A stretch of 64,000 nt of DNA from JAHDHW01 sp963793295 (lineage in GTDB: Bacteria > Bacteroidota > Bacteroidia > Chitinophagales > Saprospiraceae). The notes beneath the pieces are model-generated. The model saw only the letters and a program-made list of their open reading frames with translations. It was not told where the DNA came from and searched no databases. Shown here piece by piece: positions 34,616-44,557 of this stretch (its first letter is position 1; each line of letters begins with the position of its first letter). The stretch covers positions 1 through 64,000 of the forward strand of contig CAWBZX010000026.1 of the NCBI GenBank assembly GCA_963793295.1. The letters are read 5' to 3'. The translations under genes and the position numbers were made by a program.

Positions 34616-34647
34616 TTGATCAAAATCATAATATATGCCTATTTTTG
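34616..34647 (+). promoter_or_regulatory. Bacteroidota-type promoter for the RNA helicase gene
   Basis: A -33 TTG (34616-34618) and a -7 box TATTTTTG (34640-34647, consensus TAnnTTTG), 21 bases apart. The likely transcript start near 34655 would leave a very short leader before the ATG at 34663. Confidence 0.5.
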
Positions 34648-34662
34648 CAAAAATATTTTTCA

Positions 34663-36018
34663 ATGGTTACTTTCAAAGATTTAAACTTATCAAAACAATT
34701 GCAAAACGCAATTGATGACTTGGGTTTTGATAAGCCAACGCCAATACAAAAGGAAGCTTTTCAGGTTATTCGTTCGGGTAAAAATATAGTAGGAATATCA
34801 CAAACAGGTACGGGTAAAACCTTAGCCTACATGCTTCCCATATTGCAGGATTTAAAGTTTTCAAAGCAGGATAATCCAAGAGTATTAATATTGGTTCCTA
34901 CACGAGAATTAGTATTACAAGTGGTTGAGAAGATTGAAGATTTTGCTAAATATATCAACGTCCGGGTCTTAGGGGTATATGGCGGCACTAATATTAATAC
35001 CCAAAAACTAGCTGTTGCTCAAGGTACCGACATCCTTGTTGCCACGCCGGGGCGGTTATATGATCTGGCGCTAACGAGAGTTTTAAATCTCAAAGCCATT
35101 AGTAAATTAGTGATCGACGAGGTTGATGTCATGCTGGATCTTGGCTTTCGTTTTCAATTGACCAATATCTTTGACCTCCTACCAGAACGCAGACAAAATA
35201 TCATGTTTTCTGCGACAATGACTGATGAAATTGACGAACTGATCGAAGATTTTTTTATTGCACCTGCCAATATTTCCATTGCGGTAAGTGGTACTCCGCT
35301 TGATAATATAGCTCAAAGTTGTTTTCCGGTTCCCAATTTTTACACAAAAGTTAATCTGCTTACCTATCTTTTAAAGGATAAGGATGAATACCGTAAAGTA
35401 TTGGTATTTGTATCCAGTAAAAAAATTGCCGACAGATTATTCGAAGCTCTAGAAAGCAAATACGGATCGGAAATGGGTATAATACATTCCAATAAATCGC
35501 AAAATTATAGAATAAGATCAATCGAACAATTTGATGATGGAACCAACCGAATCTTAGTCACCACGGACGTAATGGCTCGTGGATTGGATCTTGAAAAAAT
35601 TACACACGTTATCAATTTTGATACCCCTGGTTTTCCGGAAAATTATATGCATCGCATCGGAAGGACTGGTAGAGCCGAAGAACCTGGTAAGTCGATATTG
35701 TTTTATACAGAAAAGGAGGAATCTGCAAAGGTCGCGATTGAAACATTGATGGATTACAAAATCCCAATGATGGATTTCCCGCCGGAAGTTGAAATCTCAA
35801 AAGAACTGATCCCTGAAGAACGCTCAAAAAATGTCAAACATAAAAATCCTGATCGCAATTTAGGAAGAGATACTTCGGGGCCTAGTTTTCATGAAAAAAA
35901 GGATAAAAATAAAAAAGTAAACCTGGGAGGAAAGTATCGCAGGGAGTTGGCAAAAAAATATAAAAAACCTAAAACCAGAGGTGATAAAATCCAAAATCGC
36001 AGGAAAAAGAAAAAATAA
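34663..36018 (+). CDS. DEAD-box ATP-dependent RNA helicase (DEVD variant)
   Basis: A 451-residue protein from the ATG at 34663 (MVTFKDLNLSKQLQNAI). All helicase motifs are in order: Q motif (KPTPIQKEAF), I (SQTGTGKT), Ia (PTRELVLQV), Ib (TPGRL), II (VIDEVDVML, DEVD instead of DEAD), III (SAT), IV (VLVFVSSKK), V (VTTDVMARGLDL) and VI (HRIGRTGRAE). The basic tail (KKYKKPKTRGDKIQ) should bind RNA. Such enzymes unwind RNA in ribosome assembly or cold adaptation. An upstream ATG at 34645 is possible but lies inside the promoter region. It stands alone with a hairpin downstream. Confidence 0.93.
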   Translation: MVTFKDLNLSKQLQNAIDDLGFDKPTPIQKEAFQVIRSGKNIVGISQTGTGKTLAYMLPILQDLKFSKQDNPRVLILVPTRELVLQVVEKIEDFAKYINVRVLGVYGGTNINTQKLAVAQGTDILVATPGRLYDLALTRVLNLKAISKLVIDEVDVMLDLGFRFQLTNIFDLLPERRQNIMFSATMTDEIDELIEDFFIAPANISIAVSGTPLDNIAQSCFPVPNFYTKVNLLTYLLKDKDEYRKVLVFVSSKKIADRLFEALESKYGSEMGIIHSNKSQNYRIRSIEQFDDGTNRILVTTDVMARGLDLEKITHVINFDTPGFPENYMHRIGRTGRAEEPGKSILFYTEKEESAKVAIETLMDYKIPMMDFPPEVEISKELIPEERSKNVKHKNPDRNLGRDTSGPSFHEKKDKNKKVNLGGKYRRELAKKYKKPKTRGDKIQNRRKKKK

Positions 36019-36031
36019 CATCTTTCTTTTA

Positions 36032-36117
36032 ATGTTTCGTGGTCATTGAAAAAGAAGAAGCAAAAACGACCAGAGGAAGTGTTGATTCTTCATTTTCAAT
36101 GACTTAAAACACGAAAT
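36032..36117 (+). terminator. Long-range hairpin downstream of the helicase gene
   Basis: TTTCGTG then GTCATTGAAAA pair with TTTTCAATGAC then CACGAAA across about 35 bases. The stem is 18 paired bases in two blocks. No clean T run follows, so termination or mRNA stabilisation is possible. Confidence 0.45.
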
Positions 36118-36143
36118 TAGTCAAAGAATCTTAAACGATATCC

Positions 36144-36617
36144 ATGAAGGCCGCTACCGTCAGCGAAATAAAAAAGGAATTAAGCAATCGTTCTCCTAAA
36201 GAACTGTTGGAACTCTGTTTGCGCTTGTCTAAATTCAAAAAAGAAAATAAAGAACTTTTGACCTACCTCCTGTTCGAAGCATCCAATGAAGCAGGCTATA
36301 TTGAAAGTATAAAAAGCGAGATAGATCAAGAATTTGAGCAGATCAACAGACGGAGTTTTTACTTTATCAAAAAAAGCGTTCGAAAGATCTTGCGGAATGT
36401 CAAAAAGTATATTCGATACTCAAAAAACAAAGAAACGGAGGTCGATTTACTGATTTATTTTTGTACCAAACTAAAGAATTTCACCCCATCCATTAAAAGG
36501 AATATTACGCTCAGCAACCTTTACCATCGACAAATAGGACTGATCAAAAAAACGGTATCTTCCTTAAATGAAGATTTGCAATATGATTACGGAATGGAGC
36601 TGGATGAGCTAGAGTAG
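36144..36617 (+). CDS. Conserved-looking hypothetical helical protein
   Basis: A 157-residue basic, almost wholly helical protein (KELSNRSPKELLELCLRLSK, RRSFYFIKKSVRKILRN, TPSIKRNITLSNLYHRQIG) without signal or membrane segment. The ORF is intact, with a good start. Similar small helical proteins occur near other genes in Bacteroidota, but I cannot name a family. It is isolated between the helicase and the AsmA-like gene, both on the same strand. Confidence 0.6.
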   Translation: MKAATVSEIKKELSNRSPKELLELCLRLSKFKKENKELLTYLLFEASNEAGYIESIKSEIDQEFEQINRRSFYFIKKSVRKILRNVKKYIRYSKNKETEVDLLIYFCTKLKNFTPSIKRNITLSNLYHRQIGLIKKTVSSLNEDLQYDYGMELDELE

Positions 36618-36914
36618 TTAAAGTTGTAAAATTATTGCCCTTCAACAGTTCCATTGTAAATAAGGAATATCTTCTCCACCTAAGAAACAACTTAGTGGAT
36701 CTCCGGGCAGCTAAATAACTTCCTTTTATTGTTTTGGAAAATACGACCCGTTAGCCCCTAAAAATGATCATAAACGCCTTAATTTTCAATTATTCCCAAC
36801 AACGATCTGGATCGATCGCTAAGAAAATGGCTAATAAAGACAGGAAAAGTTAGGAGGTCTAAATGGCATTCATATTTGAATAATGTATATTGTGACAAAA
36901 TTTAACTTATAGCC

Positions 36915-39900
36915 GTGATTGAAAAGCCCCGTGAAACTTATTCTAAAAAAAAGCGATCCATTATCCTGAGGATCGCCAGGTTTCTGGGCATCTTTTTCCT
37001 AATTACGATCCTGCTTTTGATCCTGGCCGTTTTTGCACTCGACTTTTACCTGCAATCCAATAAAGCCAAGATTTTTGAGCAATTGACCTTTTTGAACAAT
37101 GGAAGTATTTCCTTTGAAGAGGCCGAAATCAGTGTTTATAAAAACTTCCCCTCAGCGACAATTTCACTCCATAATGTAATGGTAAAAGATTCTCTTTTTC
37201 CTCAGCATCAAATTCCATTTTTAAAAGTAGGTGAATTCCGCGCGGCATTATCCTTAAAAAGGTTATGGGAGCAAGAAGTGGAATTAAAATCGATAGAACT
37301 ACACGATGGTCAGCTCAATTTTCATACAGATAGTTCCGGTTACAATTTGCTGAAATCCTTAATACCTAAACCATCCAACACTACTACTCCATCTATAAAA
37401 AACGATCTCGCCAAAGATTTTAAACTTCGTTCGGATCAGCTGAATGTTTCTTTATTCAACGTCTACGTCCGACTTACTAATGTCAATAAAAAGTCAAGCA
37501 TTCAGGGATTAGCGGAGCAGTTATCAGCTCGATTACACTTCAACGATACCGGCCTTTCTGCTGAAGTAGATATGCAAATCACCATGAAGGAAATGGCTTT
37601 CAACAAAAACAAAGGCGCCTATCTGAAAGATAGCAAACTCATTGGAAAACCAGTGATCAAAATTCAAAATGGAATTCTAAGCTTTAATCCTTTCGATTTA
37701 CAGATTAATGACGAGCATTTTATTTTTAACGGAGTATTTGACACTAAAAAAGAGACCATTTCAAAGCTGGTTTTAGAGAATAAAAATACCCGATGGGAGA
37801 AAGCTTTTCCATTGCTTTCCAGCAGTATCCAAAAATCAGTATCGCCCTATTTTATTCAAGATCCATTTTATACCAAAACGATAATTAAAGGTTTTTTTCG
37901 AAGGGGTGAACCGGTGACCGTGGAAATAAACTTTCACATGGAGGAAAATGAAATAGAAGTCTTTCACATTGATTTTGATCAGGTCAATTTAAAGGGGCGT
38001 TTTGTGAATCGAATTTTTGATAATGAATTGGTTGATCAGGAAGGTAGAAAAGGAATTACTTTAGAGCTCAGGCAGTTGGCAGCTGATTATATTGGCTTTC
38101 AACTCCAAACGCAAAATGCTTTGATTACTGCGGCTCCGAAGAAGCCGCCACAGCTGGATGCTGCTGTCCAGGTACACGGGAAAGCAGAAGATATTAGCAA
38201 ATGGTTGTCGAGTGATCAATTTTTCTTTCAAGGCGGACATTTTGACTTATCGGCTCAGGTTAATGGTCCGATCAATGATTTTAATCAGTTAATGATCCGG
38301 ACTAATGCTTCTTTGGAACTGGAGGACATCAATGTGTATTATAAACCTGCCGATGTCATTTTCCCTTTCCAGCGGCTCACGCTTATCAAAAAATCGGGGG
38401 ATGCCGATTTTCAACTTATGAGCAGTACGCCAGGCGAAGGGCATAATTTTCAATTATTGGGTTTGTTACAAAACCTACCTGCATTGTTGATAAAATTGAA
38501 AGATCAGCGTGTCCGGAGCCAAGTAGATTTTGTCGCTACTAAAATGACCTGGCGGGATTTCATTAATTGGTTTGGAAAAAAAGGTAAAGTCAAAACCAAA
38601 TCGGATGAGCAGAAAAAAAGAACGATGAAGCAAACAATCCGTGGTATCCAAAACAAGTTTCAACCTAATTTCTCCCTCAATATTGATACCCTATCCTATT
38701 ATGATCTTTTACAACTCGACAACTTTCTTACGAATATTTATTTTGAGGATGAAAATCATTTGGTATTAGAAAAAACCAGTTTTGGTTATAGCAAAGGTAG
38801 TGTCGAATTCAGCGCCCGATTGGACATTAGTGATTCACTGCAAACGCCTTTTGAATTTGAATTACATACCAGAAACTTAAATTTAGAAAAACTATTACCT
38901 CCACTGGACTATTTCAATATCAAACTTTTAGCTAATCTTGAAAAGCTTCCCAATGACCTTAACTTAAGCATCAAACATCGCGGCATCATTGATGATCATG
39001 CCGGACTGATGCCCAATACTTCCACTGGAGAAATTTATTTTGATGTAAAAGGAGGGGAATTATTGGTAGGAAAAATCACCTTTGAGCCCGAACTAAACGT
39101 TTCGACTGACTCCATCAAAAACAAAGCATTTACGAAGGCAAAAGTTTTACTGGAAGGCGATCCTGCTGTTTTCAATAATTTTTTCAAAACAGAACAATTT
39201 TTCTTCAGTAAAGGCCGCTTTTTTTTCATATTTGATTACAGTGACAGCTTCGCCTCGCTGGAGCATGTTTTAACTGGTAGTAATGCCAAACTAATCATCC
39301 AAAACAGTAGTGTCTATTATAAACCAACTGCGGTTAATTTTCCGCTGACAAAAATTGATTTATTTCTAAAATCTGATGATGCTGACTTCGATTTTTTTAT
39401 ACGATCGGATTCGCTGCAGCGGGAGATTAGATTAGTTGGCATTATTGAAAACTTAAGCGAACTGGTCATCGGTAATACAGGGAAATCTATCAAAACAACC
39501 GTCGATATCACCTCTCCAAAAATAATTTGGAATCAATTCATTCGTTTATTTGTCCCGGAACCCAAGGAATCCGAGCCAGTAAAAAAACATAATTTGGATA
39601 CTTTGAGAGCTACTGTCACAGGAATTTTTGAAACCTTTGATCCTTCGTTAAAAGCTCATATAGATACTTTTATTTTGTCCGATAAACTTACACTAAACGA
39701 TTTCGATACCGGAATCCACATGGCTGATTCCAATAATTTGATTTTAGAGGAAACCACCTTCAATTTCTATGACGGAAGTATGCGTTTCAAGGGCCAGTTT
39801 GATTTTAATACGACAGGACCGCTACCTTTTACCGCCAACTTCCAAACCAAAGACCTTGACGTAGAAAAGTTATTGATTAGCCTAGATTACCTGTTCCTTC

Positions 39901-40493
39901 CTTCTTTAGAAAAGATTGAGAAGTTGTCCGGCCGCCTGACCATGAATTTTGATCTTTCAGGTCTCGTCGCAAAAGATGGTAAAAAGCTCATCCCCGAAGC
40001 CACCAATGGGGTGCTCGACATCAGGCTAGATGATGTTGAAATTCAAGGTATGGCAACGCTCGATTCCCTCGCTCAAAAGATTCGTATGAAAAAACGATTC
40101 GCCAATGTCCGATTTGCTCCTATTGAAAATCGCTTTACCATTGATGGTCAGCATATTGAAATTCCACTGATGGAAATCCAATCCAATGCGATAAATTTAT
40201 TCATCGATGGTACCTTAAGTTACACTGACAAGACGAATATTTGGGTCGCTATTCCACTTGATAATCTGAAAAAAGCAGACCGCTCCCTTGTTCCGAAAAA
40301 GAGAGGGTTTCCGGCAGTAAAAAGTATGGTTTATGTTGAAGTGACTACTGATGAAGCTGGAGACAATAAATTTAAATTCAGATTATCTAGAAAAAAGTAT
40401 TATAAAAAAAGGGGAATTACTTCACAATACCGAACGGATAAACGGGAATTTAAAAAGATAAGAAAAGAATTTAAAAAGGAAAATCGGAATTAA
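36915..40493 (+). CDS. Giant AsmA-like envelope protein
   Basis: An 1192-residue protein with one N-terminal membrane anchor (ILRIARFLGIFFLITILLLILAVFALDF split across residues 17-45) followed by long beta-strand-rich repeats typical of AsmA/YhdP-like proteins, the bridge-like lipid transporters between inner and outer membranes. An AsmA-type N-terminus is seen (FPSATISLHNVMVKDS, FLKVGEFRAALSLKRLW, LHDGQLNFHTDSSGYN). The pattern VYYKPxxVxFPLxxLxLxxxxxDADF appears twice (about residues 474 and 800), showing an internal duplication of roughly 330 residues. The C-terminus is Lys/Arg rich. Role in lipid or outer-membrane homeostasis is inferred. It is intact and monocistronic; the start codon is GTG. 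Confidence 0.85.
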   Translation: MIEKPRETYSKKKRSIILRIARFLGIFFLITILLLILAVFALDFYLQSNKAKIFEQLTFLNNGSISFEEAEISVYKNFPSATISLHNVMVKDSLFPQHQIPFLKVGEFRAALSLKRLWEQEVELKSIELHDGQLNFHTDSSGYNLLKSLIPKPSNTTTPSIKNDLAKDFKLRSDQLNVSLFNVYVRLTNVNKKSSIQGLAEQLSARLHFNDTGLSAEVDMQITMKEMAFNKNKGAYLKDSKLIGKPVIKIQNGILSFNPFDLQINDEHFIFNGVFDTKKETISKLVLENKNTRWEKAFPLLSSSIQKSVSPYFIQDPFYTKTIIKGFFRRGEPVTVEINFHMEENEIEVFHIDFDQVNLKGRFVNRIFDNELVDQEGRKGITLELRQLAADYIGFQLQTQNALITAAPKKPPQLDAAVQVHGKAEDISKWLSSDQFFFQGGHFDLSAQVNGPINDFNQLMIRTNASLELEDINVYYKPADVIFPFQRLTLIKKSGDADFQLMSSTPGEGHNFQLLGLLQNLPALLIKLKDQRVRSQVDFVATKMTWRDFINWFGKKGKVKTKSDEQKKRTMKQTIRGIQNKFQPNFSLNIDTLSYYDLLQLDNFLTNIYFEDENHLVLEKTSFGYSKGSVEFSARLDISDSLQTPFEFELHTRNLNLEKLLPPLDYFNIKLLANLEKLPNDLNLSIKHRGIIDDHAGLMPNTSTGEIYFDVKGGELLVGKITFEPELNVSTDSIKNKAFTKAKVLLEGDPAVFNNFFKTEQFFFSKGRFFFIFDYSDSFASLEHVLTGSNAKLIIQNSSVYYKPTAVNFPLTKIDLFLKSDDADFDFFIRSDSLQREIRLVGIIENLSELVIGNTGKSIKTTVDITSPKIIWNQFIRLFVPEPKESEPVKKHNLDTLRATVTGIFETFDPSLKAHIDTFILSDKLTLNDFDTGIHMADSNNLILEETTFNFYDGSMRFKGQFDFNTTGPLPFTANFQTKDLDVEKLLISLDYLFLPSLEKIEKLSGRLTMNFDLSGLVAKDGKKLIPEATNGVLDIRLDDVEIQGMATLDSLAQKIRMKKRFANVRFAPIENRFTIDGQHIEIPLMEIQSNAINLFIDGTLSYTDKTNIWVAIPLDNLKKADRSLVPKKRGFPAVKSMVYVEVTTDEAGDNKFKFRLSRKKYYKKRGITSQYRTDKREFKKIRKEFKKENRN

Positions 40494-40613
40494 AAAACAG
40501 CCAGGCTGTTCTTAATACAAATAAAAAAAGTATCCATTTTTCTGGAAAATGATGGAAAACGCCAGTTTTCTGCCTTCACATTTGAAGATCACACTTTAGG
40601 ACGGTGGGGATGG

Positions 40614-40762
40614 TAATGGACAGCGGAGATATTGACCAAGATGGCGATATAGATTTAATACTTGGATCACTGGCTTTTGAAGTTATCCCTAAAAACAACC
40701 TGGTAGATCGCTGGATTGCGGAAGGACTTCGTTTTATAATCCTGGAAAACACAATCCGTTAG
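40614..40762 (+). pseudogene. VCBS/FG-GAP repeat protein fragment
   Basis: Codons read SGDIDQDGDIDLILGSLAFE then NNLVDRWIAEGLRFIILEN, the calcium-loop and C-terminal segments of a VCBS (FG-GAP) repeat protein. No start, stop or flanking repeats are present; the sequence degenerates on both sides. It is a remnant of a larger surface protein. Confidence 0.5.
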
Positions 40763-40827
40763 TTTCCATTTATCCCTTCAACCATTTCTTTCAAAGGTTG
40801 TTTCTAAAAACAACTAAACAAGCAATT

Positions 40828-41256
40828 ATGCTCTTTAACGTATCGTATGATGATCGGGAGATCGAACGAAAAATCAATAATGAAGTCGGAAAAGCATACG
40901 GCTTTATCGACAGGTTCAAAATAGGTGGCATTGGATCACCAAAAATGCGGATAATAAGTTGTAGCGAGGAGATAGACCAGCTTTTATCAATGGACAATAA
41001 TGTAAATGTCTGCAACATTGAATTACGCCCAAAAGGTATTATCCTGCGATTCCGTTCCTTACTTGATCCATACGCTTTGCCGATCCCTTTTTACAAACTA
41101 ACTTTGTATAAAGAAAAAGCCAGTGAATATATCATTTATTACAATCATCATTTCGTTAAAGTGCAGGATTACCAGGAGCCTCTCCACAAATTTATTCAAC
41201 GGATATTAGAAAAGAAAGCTCAGTATCATCAGGATACGCAGCCCCGAAATGATTAA
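40828..41256 (+). CDS. Hypothetical protein
   Basis: A 142-residue protein from the ATG at 40828 (MLFNVSYDDREIERKINNEV); the upstream ATG at 40798 adds ten residues and lacks a better ribosome site. It is a mixed alpha/beta soluble protein with a central strand-rich part (VNVCNIELRPKGIILRFRSL, PIPFYKLTLYKEKASEYII) and a charged helical tail. No catalytic motif and no family recognised. It faces the metalloprotease gene across a shared terminator. Confidence 0.6.
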   Translation: MLFNVSYDDREIERKINNEVGKAYGFIDRFKIGGIGSPKMRIISCSEEIDQLLSMDNNVNVCNIELRPKGIILRFRSLLDPYALPIPFYKLTLYKEKASEYIIYYNHHFVKVQDYQEPLHKFIQRILEKKAQYHQDTQPRND

Positions 41257-41302
41257 AAATGCATCCTGTTTAAAAAATGGCAAAATAGCTGATAAAAAAA
41301 CA

Positions 41303-41332
41303 AAAAGGCCCCGGAATTACTCCGAAGCCTTT
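41303..41332. terminator. Bidirectional terminator between convergent genes
   Basis: AAAGGC, CC, CGGA, a five-base loop, TCCG, AA, GCCTTT: two stems with a 2x2 internal loop, flanked by A runs on the left and T-rich sequence on the right. It serves the + strand hypothetical gene and the - strand metalloprotease gene. Confidence 0.75.
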
Positions 41333-41356
41333 CTTTCTATTTTATGAAATCAAGCA

Positions 41357-44000
41357 TTACATCTTAACAAATTTCTGGGTAATGACCTCACCGTTTAGGT
41401 GGATTAAAACATAGTAAACTCCAGATTGTAAATTGGAAATATCAATTTCTTCACTGTAGTCTTTTGTTTCGATGGTTTTAATTAATTGACCATACAAAGA
41501 AACTACTTTTATAAACTCAATTTCCTGATCTGAGTTGATGTTTATCATATCATTTGCAGGATTAGGATATAACTTTACCCCTATTCCTGTGTCACTATTG
41601 TTCAACTCAAACTCGGCTGGAGTAGGAATCGGACCTAATTCTTCGATGGTAGCAATAGTACCTCCTTCAATCAATCCTCCAGATATTCCGGTAATTGTAA
41701 CTTCATCGATGTAAATATGATCATTATTGCCACTTGCATCGCATTGGAAGCGGAATTTCGCATTTGTCGGGAAGTTACTATTATTTAATGTTACTGTAGC
41801 CGTATAAAAAGTATTATTATTAAAACTGGTACCTCTGGCATAGGTAGCAACAGTACTCCAGGATGAACCATTATAATACCTCACCCAGAAATCTTCCCCG
41901 TTTTCCATGCTATATGCATAAAAATAAAAGGTAATCTCAATCTGGCTGTAACCACTTATATCATAAGAAGCTGCGGTAGTCATTGCAGACGATGTTCCTG
42001 AATTATCACGGATGCGGATTGAATAATTACCTTCCCAAGACCTCGATCCTGAATAACGGTAACAATCAGAGCCACCATCTTGCCAACCGTCCCAGCCGCT
42101 TTCAAAGTAAGAACCGAGGATTTCTTCGCCTCCTCCGTGGAGGACATACAGGACAAAGTGCACCACCACAATCGACACCGGTTTCATCACCGTTCTGAGT
42201 ATTGTCAGTACACGTTTCGCAACTGCCATCATCCTCGGTAGCCTCAGGGTCATAATTATGCGCGGATGGATCGGTGCAACCTAATATTGGTCCTTCACTG
42301 TTAAGACAGAAATTCGTCGTTTCGGAAGATCCAAATTGGCCACCTGAAGCCAGCACTATAGCTCCATCAGTCACTTCATAAGAACCATTACCATAAGCAC
42401 AACAAATACCGTCGCCATAACTATCGTAGATCGTAAAATCGTAACAACCATCAGCCAGGCATTCATCTATAACTACTGTAGAACCGTCTGGCAGATAACC
42501 GTAAGTGCCACCGGAAGCCACAACAGCATTATTGTCATCGCGGATATCCCAACTGGTCTCTTCAGGATAATTATCAAGAGTTATAGAAACGGTGATTTCA
42601 TTAGTTGTACAAGGTTCCGGGCATGGATCGCAATTAGGCCCACCACAATCAATTTCGGTTTCTCCCTGGTTCTGGATACCATCAGTACAAGTTGGGCCGC
42701 CGCCACATGAGGATAGACAAGTAGCATTATTTACAGTATTTAAAATGACAGCTTGTGGTTGAGGTCCGAAACCGAGATTGAGATTAATACCCACTGATGT
42801 GATATGGCAATAACTCATGATCGTTCCACCTCCAGGAGGGTTGCCAGGTAATGAACAACTACCTTCTGTTTGACCGGCACAACCATCAATGGCTGTATTG
42901 TTTCCATTCCAAACGCAGGCATGCGTATGTCGCGAGCCGATCAGGTGGCCCATCTCATGTGTACAAACCATCACGGACCAACTGTAAGTTGGCACGTTGG
43001 CATAAGTAGCATCAATGCTACTGAAACACTTGCTGTTATCTACATTGGAAGCACAAATTCCGGCAAATCCTGCAGCGATACCACCACTGGCCTGGTAAGA
43101 TACAAGATGGCTTAGATCACCATTAAAAGTACCCGTATTTGACTGATAAGAGGAAAGCATAGCACTGGACGAACCCCCAGAATAAGGCGCAGGAGTATTC
43201 CATGCCAGAATTTCAGAAATAATCATAGTGATTCCGTCATTGGCATAAAGGGTAATCACTTCATTGAATAAACCGGTAATATAATTGGTTGCCGGACCAG
43301 CTCCACCTTTTTGTGTTACAATATCATCGTCAATTTCAATATACACCCGTATACAATCTCCTGCATCTCTACCATCGTCTTCAGGCATGGTGAGTTCTTC
43401 GCGGGTATAACCTATTCCATCATCCTCGGTTGCACAATTCAAGTCAAAGGGATTGACCAAATCAAGGTCATTATATATAACGTGTTTGTTATTAGAATCT
43501 CCTTTCAGCTTGCCAATGACATAGTTTCCATGAGAAGTATTGATCAATCCGATAATCTCGTTTTCAAAAATACTGATAGAAACCAAAGAAGCAGGATCAT
43601 TGCTGATCACCCCTTGATAATACTTTCCAGAAGAGTAGTTGGTTGCATTTTTTCGATCAGAGCTTTTCCGAAAGACAAAATCATCCGCTAAGACCTTATT
43701 TTCGACAAGGTCTACGGTAATTGTTGATTGATCCGGCAAAGGAAAACTTAGTTGGATTAGTTCAGCGTTTATGACATTTAGATCATTGATCTCTGCATAA
43801 TCCAAATCAAAAGTAAGTCCCGCTGAGAGTTCATTAGCCGGAATGGCTGAAGATCTCAAATCAGTATCAACCGCCTTGACAAGATTGAATTCCGCAAGTG
43901 TCGTTCTACCTTTGGCATCCTGTACTTTTTGATATACAGGGCCCTGAGCAAAAAGAAAAGAAGGAATCAGAAAAAGTGTGAGTAACTTTAAAAGTTTCAT
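41357..44000 (-). pseudogene. Secreted T9SS zinc metalloprotease (reprolysin-like), frameshifted
   Basis: The first 620 codons (44000 down to about 42130) give a signal peptide (MKLLKLLTLFLIPSFLFAQ), a propeptide, and a reprolysin-type catalytic domain with zinc motif HEMGHLIGSRHTH (His348, His352, His358, Glu349). Then follow Cys-rich segments (CTDGIQNQGETEIDCGG, GDETGVDCGGALC) and a MAM-like stretch. Near 42130 the frame breaks in a GGAGGAGG run (CPPRRRRRNP instead of CPPGGEEIL). The other frame (from 42253 down to 41357) continues with SYFESGWDGWQDGG, a second beta domain, and a type A T9SS tail (VKLYPNPANDMININ to GEVITQKFVKM). One missing or extra base explains it. An extracellular protease is likely. 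Confidence 0.87.
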
Positions 44001-44195
44001 GTATAATGGGTTTAGTTAAAAAATAATTATTCTCGTAAATACATTAGCCTATCAATCAACTGATAACAGTTAATATGGAGATATTAAAATTTCAAAATTT
44101 AATGTATTGCAATTAGTAAAGGAGAGAAAAATATATTGCCCAATATACAAATTATTTAAAATAATGTATGTTATAGGTGAAAAATATTTTTTTTC

Positions 44196-44512
44196 TTGCA
44201 AAAGAAATTTTTTCGCAAATATGTGAGAAGCTTTTTAAGAAATATAGTTCGTGTCGAAGGCGAGCGGAATTACAGTTATATCTATCTGTCCGAAAATAAA
44301 AAAAAGCTCACCACAAAAACTATCGGAGAAGTCGAGGAATTATTAAATGACAAAGTTTTTTTAGGTGCCATAAATCGCATCTCGTCAATTTTGTTCATAT
44401 AAAATCCCATCAAAATAGTATCACTGTGATACTTTCGGGCGATGCGGCAATTCCTATTGCAAGAAGAAAAAAAGAAGCTTTCAAACTTTGGTATGAAGGC
44501 TATCAAAGTTAA
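44196..44512 (+). pseudogene. LytTR DNA-binding domain fragment, frameshifted
   Basis: A TTG-started stretch reads IVRVEGERNYSYIYLSENKK, TTKTIGEVEELLNDKVFLG, then shifts frame near 44385 and ends VILSGDAAIPIARRKKEAFK to a stop at 44510. This is the DNA-binding LytTR domain (strand-rich, with a sugar-edge recognition loop and a C-terminal LSxxxxIPIARRKKxxF motif). The response-regulator receiver half is missing, and the middle residues where HxSxLVN should be are altered. Probably an inactive leftover. Confidence 0.6.
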
Positions 44513-44557
44513 ATCAATTCGCTTGTTGTTGTGTTGTTTTCAAAAACCGAATCTTTA

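Noticed and set aside
41357..44000. Two separate secreted proteins in the metalloprotease locus.
   Set aside because: The second ORF has no signal peptide and its first 40 residues are an out-of-frame reading of the first. One frameshifted gene explains both.
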